From contig PWGS01000047.1 of assembly GCA_003554505.1 (NCBI GenBank), positions 1 to 8,006 on the forward strand: a DNA stretch of 8,006 nucleotides. The letters run 5' to 3'. Below the pieces are notes generated by a model. That model was not told the origin of the DNA. It saw only the letters and a program-made list of their open reading frames with translations, and searched no databases. Origin of the DNA: Desulfonatronospira sp. (GTDB taxonomy: Bacteria; Desulfobacterota; Desulfovibrionia; Desulfovibrionales; Desulfonatronovibrionaceae). Positions 5,500 to 8,006 of the stretch are shown here, piece by piece. The first letter of the stretch is position 1; each line of letters starts with the position of its first letter. A program made the translations under genes and the position numbers.

Positions 5500-6018
5500 T
5501 TATATCCGGCCCTGGCCGCAGGGACAGGTCATGGTTCTCTGGCCCAGCTCCTGGTCGATGACAAAAAGGCCGCCGGGAGCGTCGGCAGTGAGTTTCAGTT
5601 TCTGCAGAACCGCATCGGCACTTGCCTCTTCCTCCACCTGTTCAGTCACAAACCACTGCAAAAATATACTGGTGGCATGGTCCTTCTCCTGAATGGCCAG
5701 GTCCACCAGGTTGTTTATCAGGCCGGTTACCTTTTTTTCGTGAGACAACACGTTTTCAAATACCGCCAGGGCAGAATCCCAGTTCCGGGGCGGTTCTTCA
5801 ATGGCCGTAAGCTCAGCCCGGCCTCCGCGTTCATGAATAAAGTCGTAAATCTTCATGGCATGCATCAATCCCTCCTGGGCCTGCATGCGCATCCACCTGG
5901 CGCATCCGGCCAGGTTTTTGTCCTCAAACCAGCCAGACATGGACAGATACATATATGAGGAATACATCTCCGCGTTTACCTGCTGGTTCAGGGCTTTCTG
6001 CATTTCTGTGCCAAGCAT
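5500..6018 (-). CDS. Non-heme ferritin with altered ferroxidase site and CPC tail
   Basis: Ferritins form 24-subunit cages that oxidise ferrous iron at a diiron site and store it in the cytoplasm. The 172-residue protein aligns without gaps to E. coli FtnA through the first helices. The kept metal ligands are E17 (NAEMYSSY), E49, H53, E94 (SHEKK), E126, Q127, E129 and E130 (TEQVEEE). At position 50, where FtnA has the bridging glutamate of the ferroxidase site, this protein has glycine (QAQEGLMH; GAG GGA). After the usual LGQR end it adds MTCPCGQGRI with C165 and C167. Overall style (ERGGRAELTAIEEPP, KDHATSIFLQWF) resembles the ferritins of anaerobes such as Thermotoga. The start has AAGGAG (6025-6030) six bases upstream. 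It lies 27 nt after the methyltransferase gene and ends before a strong terminator. Iron storage is likely; ferroxidase efficiency is in doubt. Confidence 0.93.
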   Translation of the reverse strand: MLGTEMQKALNQQVNAEMYSSYMYLSMSGWFEDKNLAGCARWMRMQAQEGLMHAMKIYDFIHERGGRAELTAIEEPPRNWDSALAVFENVLSHEKKVTGLINNLVDLAIQEKDHATSIFLQWFVTEQVEEEASADAVLQKLKLTADAPGGLFVIDQELGQRTMTCPCGQGRI

Positions 6019-6045
6019 TGTTTACTCCTTGTGGTTAATGTTTTG

Positions 6046-6687
6046 TCAATGATGCTTACCATCAAATTTTCTGGCCGCCAGAAGCACCAGATTGCCGGAA
6101 TAAAAATTTTTCTTCTCCACCGTCTGTAAGTCTGGCCGGGGCAGCAAAAGCCCCTGCAGCTCACCTCTTTTCATGAATTCCAGATAGTTTTTGTAGTGTG
6201 TTTTTCCTGCCAGCCGCTCCGGTATATGGGTTAAAAGGTGTATGGCTTTCCCCGCCATGCCTGAGGCCACACCGTGATCCAGCAGGAGCAAAATCCCTGC
6301 GGGCCGGATTATGCGCAGTGATTCTTCAATTATTGCCTGCTGCTTGGGCCGCGAGTTTTCATGCAGTGCCAGACAGAGAAGAGCGCAGTCAAAGCTGTTG
6401 CTTGAGAAAGGCGTCCTGGTTATGTCTGCCTGGAACAGGGGGGTGCCGGGAGAAAAGCCTGCAGCTTTTTTAAGCATTGCAGCGGAAAAATCAACCCCGC
6501 AGGCCTGCAAGCCATAACGGTTTAAGAGTTGGAGCTGTCGACCGGTACCGCAACCGAGATCCACCACTGTCTTGACCTGCATTTTCTGCAGCTGGATGCA
6601 TATTTTTTTTCTTATATGGTGCAGAAAAGGGGTGACCGCCACATCGTAAAGGGGGGCTATGCCCGAGTAGGGATCATTTCTGCTCAT
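6046..6687 (-). CDS. Class I SAM-dependent methyltransferase, substrate unknown
   Basis: The 213-residue protein has a Rossmann-type methyltransferase fold signature: motif I VVDLGCGTGRQ (41-51), an acidic loop GVDFSAAML (64-72), ADITRTPFSSNSFDCALL (87-104) as motifs II/III, and a hydrophobic strand after IRPAGILLLLDHG (127-139). It starts with SGIAPLYDVAV, as in small UbiE/Methyltransf_11-type enzymes. No transmembrane segment or signal peptide is seen. It sits directly behind bioF, overlapping it by 14 nt, which invites comparison with BioC (malonyl-ACP methyltransferase). I do not see BioC-specific sequence, so that role is only a possibility. The start is taken as the ATG at 6687; a TTG at 6690 immediately before it is an alternative. 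The close overlap suggests translational coupling with bioF. Confidence 0.85.
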   Translation of the reverse strand: MSRNDPYSGIAPLYDVAVTPFLHHIRKKICIQLQKMQVKTVVDLGCGTGRQLQLLNRYGLQACGVDFSAAMLKKAAGFSPGTPLFQADITRTPFSSNSFDCALLCLALHENSRPKQQAIIEESLRIIRPAGILLLLDHGVASGMAGKAIHLLTHIPERLAGKTHYKNYLEFMKRGELQGLLLPRPDLQTVEKKNFYSGNLVLLAARKFDGKHH

Positions 6688-7900
6688 CAAGGGGCTGCCT
6701 GGTTGAGAGTTTGCAGAAGGCTTTTTTCACCAGTTCCACTTCCTGGCTGGTCATGTCCGCTCTAAGGGCCAGCCTCAGCCTTGCCGAATCCGCAGGAACA
6801 GTGGGGGGGCGGATGGCTCCGGTGTAAATGCCGGCCTGAACCAGCTCTGCATGGGCCTGCAGCACTGCCCGGCTGCTCTTCATTATCACCGGAATAATCT
6901 GGGTGGTGCTTGAGCCGGTATCAAATCCCAGTTCCTGCAGATGAGACCTGAGTGCACAGGAAATTTCCAGGAGTCTTGGCCCCTGCTCCGGGCGGGCCTG
7001 TATTTGTTGCAGTGCTTCCAGACCTGCTCCCACCACCGCAGGGGGCAACGAGGTGGAGTAGATGAAGCTGCGCGCCCTGTTCACCAGAAGGTCCACCAGC
7101 TTTCTCGATCCGGCGGCGTAGCCGCCGTACGATCCCAGGGCCTTGCTGAAGGTGCCCATGTGCAGGTCTATATCCTGCTGCAAACCCAATTCGTGGACCA
7201 GCCCCCTGCCTTTGCCGAATATCCCGGTTGCATGGGCCTCGTCCACGATGGTCAGCACCCTGTACTTTTTGCACAGGTTTAATATTTCCGGTAAAGGGGC
7301 CTTGTCCCCGTCCATGCTGAAAACAGTGTCCGTGATAAGAATCTTGGGAGCCTGGACCGGCTTTTTGGCCAGAAGATATTCAAGATGTTCCGGATCGGCG
7401 TGCCTGTAGCGCACGTGAGTCGCCCTGGAGAGGGTGATGCCGTCAATTATGCTGGCATGATTGAGTCTGTCCGAAAACACCAGGCATTTCCTGTGGGCCA
7501 GCGTGCTTAGTATTCCCAGATTGGCAGCGTATCCGGAACCGAAGACCAGAGCGGCAGCAGTGTTCTTGAAGCGGCAGAGTGCTTCTTCCAGGGCTGAATA
7601 AAGAGAGTAGTTTCCGGATATAAGCCGGGATGCCCCGCTGGAAGTACCGAATTTTTCCACGGCCCGGATGGATGCTTCTTTTATTTTTTCTGAACCGGCC
7701 AGTCCCAGGTAGTTGTTGGAAGCCAGGTTCAAAAGCCTTTGCCCCTGAAATTCCAGGTACAGGTCGGGGCCGTGGTCTATGCCGGGTATGCTGCGTATGT
7801 CTGATTCCAGGATGTCTGTTCCGGGGAGAGGGAATCTTTCCATGGTCATTATTGGTACATCCCGCTGCTCAAGTATTTGTAAAAAGTAACTATTCACCAT
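6674..7900 (-). CDS. bioF: 8-amino-7-oxononanoate synthase (BioF)
   Basis: BioF is a PLP enzyme of the alpha-oxoamine synthase family. It joins L-alanine to a pimeloyl thioester, with loss of CO2, to give KAPA, the first ring-forming step of biotin synthesis. Seen in the 408-residue frame: NLASNNYLGL (58-67), a GTSSGASRLISGN stretch (85-97), FGSGYAANLG (120-129), SDRLNHASIIDG with stacking H148, FSMDGDKAPL (194-203), VDEAHATGIFG (219-229) with D220 and H223, and TFSKALGSYGGY with PLP lysine K253. It continues with RSFIYSTSLPP (277-287) and IRPPTVP (363-369). The last two favour BioF over the related Kbl, ALAS and SPT. The start is uncertain: ATG at 7900 has no ribosome site and makes the N-terminus about 15 residues longer than E. 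coli BioF. The ATG at 7849 gives the usual length and fits a possible promoter just upstream. No other biotin gene is in the window. Confidence 0.92.
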   Translation of the reverse strand: MVNSYFLQILEQRDVPIMTMERFPLPGTDILESDIRSIPGIDHGPDLYLEFQGQRLLNLASNNYLGLAGSEKIKEASIRAVEKFGTSSGASRLISGNYSLYSALEEALCRFKNTAAALVFGSGYAANLGILSTLAHRKCLVFSDRLNHASIIDGITLSRATHVRYRHADPEHLEYLLAKKPVQAPKILITDTVFSMDGDKAPLPEILNLCKKYRVLTIVDEAHATGIFGKGRGLVHELGLQQDIDLHMGTFSKALGSYGGYAAGSRKLVDLLVNRARSFIYSTSLPPAVVGAGLEALQQIQARPEQGPRLLEISCALRSHLQELGFDTGSSTTQIIPVIMKSSRAVLQAHAELVQAGIYTGAIRPPTVPADSARLRLALRADMTSQEVELVKKAFCKLSTRQPLDEQK

Positions 7901-7916
7901 CTGATAAAATTGGTCA
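7882..7916 (-). promoter_or_regulatory. Possible promoter for bioF
   Basis: On the minus strand, TTGACC (near 7915-7910) is followed after 17 nt by AATAGT (near 7892-7887). The -35 box matches the consensus in five of six bases and the -10 box in four. If used, transcription would begin inside the longest bioF frame and translation would have to start at 7849 or 7843. The match is modest and unsupported by other evidence. Confidence 0.3.
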
Positions 7917-8006
7917 ATCTATGCGCACCGCTGATATCCAGGGTCCGGGGGCTTTGCAAACTGGGCGTAAACTGTCTGAACGACGTAGGAAGCGTTAATC
8001 AAAACC

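Noticed and set aside
7630..7998. Plus-strand frame running off bioF to the right edge, ending in a basic stretch ERRRKR
   Set aside because: Most of it is antisense to bioF. The non-overlapping tail (7920-7998) could encode about 25 residues but has no ribosome site and no recognisable family.
7901..8006. BirA-type biotin operator or terminator in the last 106 bases
   Set aside because: GTAAAC occurs once (near 7967) but I could not find a paired half-site at suitable spacing, and no stable hairpin with a T-run is present.

Overview
The window looks like ordinary chromosomal DNA of a sulfate-reducing deltaproteobacterium (Desulfobacterota, most likely Desulfovibrionales). I infer this from protein style and gene order (DUF177 - rpmF - plsX - fabH next to rpmB), not from a database search. 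Base composition is moderate and every recognisable gene is intact except fabH, which is cut by the left edge.

Left block (1-2446, minus strand): a ribosomal/lipid cluster reads leftward as DUF177 (YceD-like), rpmF (L32), plsX and fabH (partial). A strong sigma-70-type promoter (TTGACA, 16 nt, GATAAT) sits directly in front of DUF177. The first three genes are tightly packed; plsX and fabH are separated by an unusual 273-nt spacer rich in short repeats. PlsX makes acyl-phosphate for phospholipid synthesis and FabH starts fatty acid elongation, so the cluster links ribosome production to membrane lipid supply.

Middle block (2399-3843, plus strand): a divergent spacer holds an elaborate GC-rich repeat hairpin and two mutually exclusive small hairpins. 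It leads into rpmB (L28, zinc-binding form) and a close-coupled DUF169 gene of unknown function. A 681-nt stretch with no convincing gene follows (3844-4524). It contains a possible gene remnant on the minus strand and a TGTTTGCAAACA palindrome with a related upstream copy. Next is a soluble histidine kinase-like protein with no sensor domain and no adjacent response regulator.

Right block (5432-7900, minus strand): bioF (KAPA synthase), a class I SAM methyltransferase and a ferritin form a compact leftward set (14-nt overlap, then a 27-nt gap). It ends at a clear intrinsic terminator shared in space with the end of the convergent kinase gene. The ferritin is the most interesting gene: by alignment with E. 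coli FtnA from memory, the bridging ferroxidase glutamate E50 is glycine while the other ligands are kept, and the protein ends in a Cys-Pro-Cys tail.

I see no CRISPR array, tRNA, rRNA, intact mobile element or defence system. No clearly undescribed multi-gene system is visible; the unusual features are at the level of single residues, spacers and repeats.
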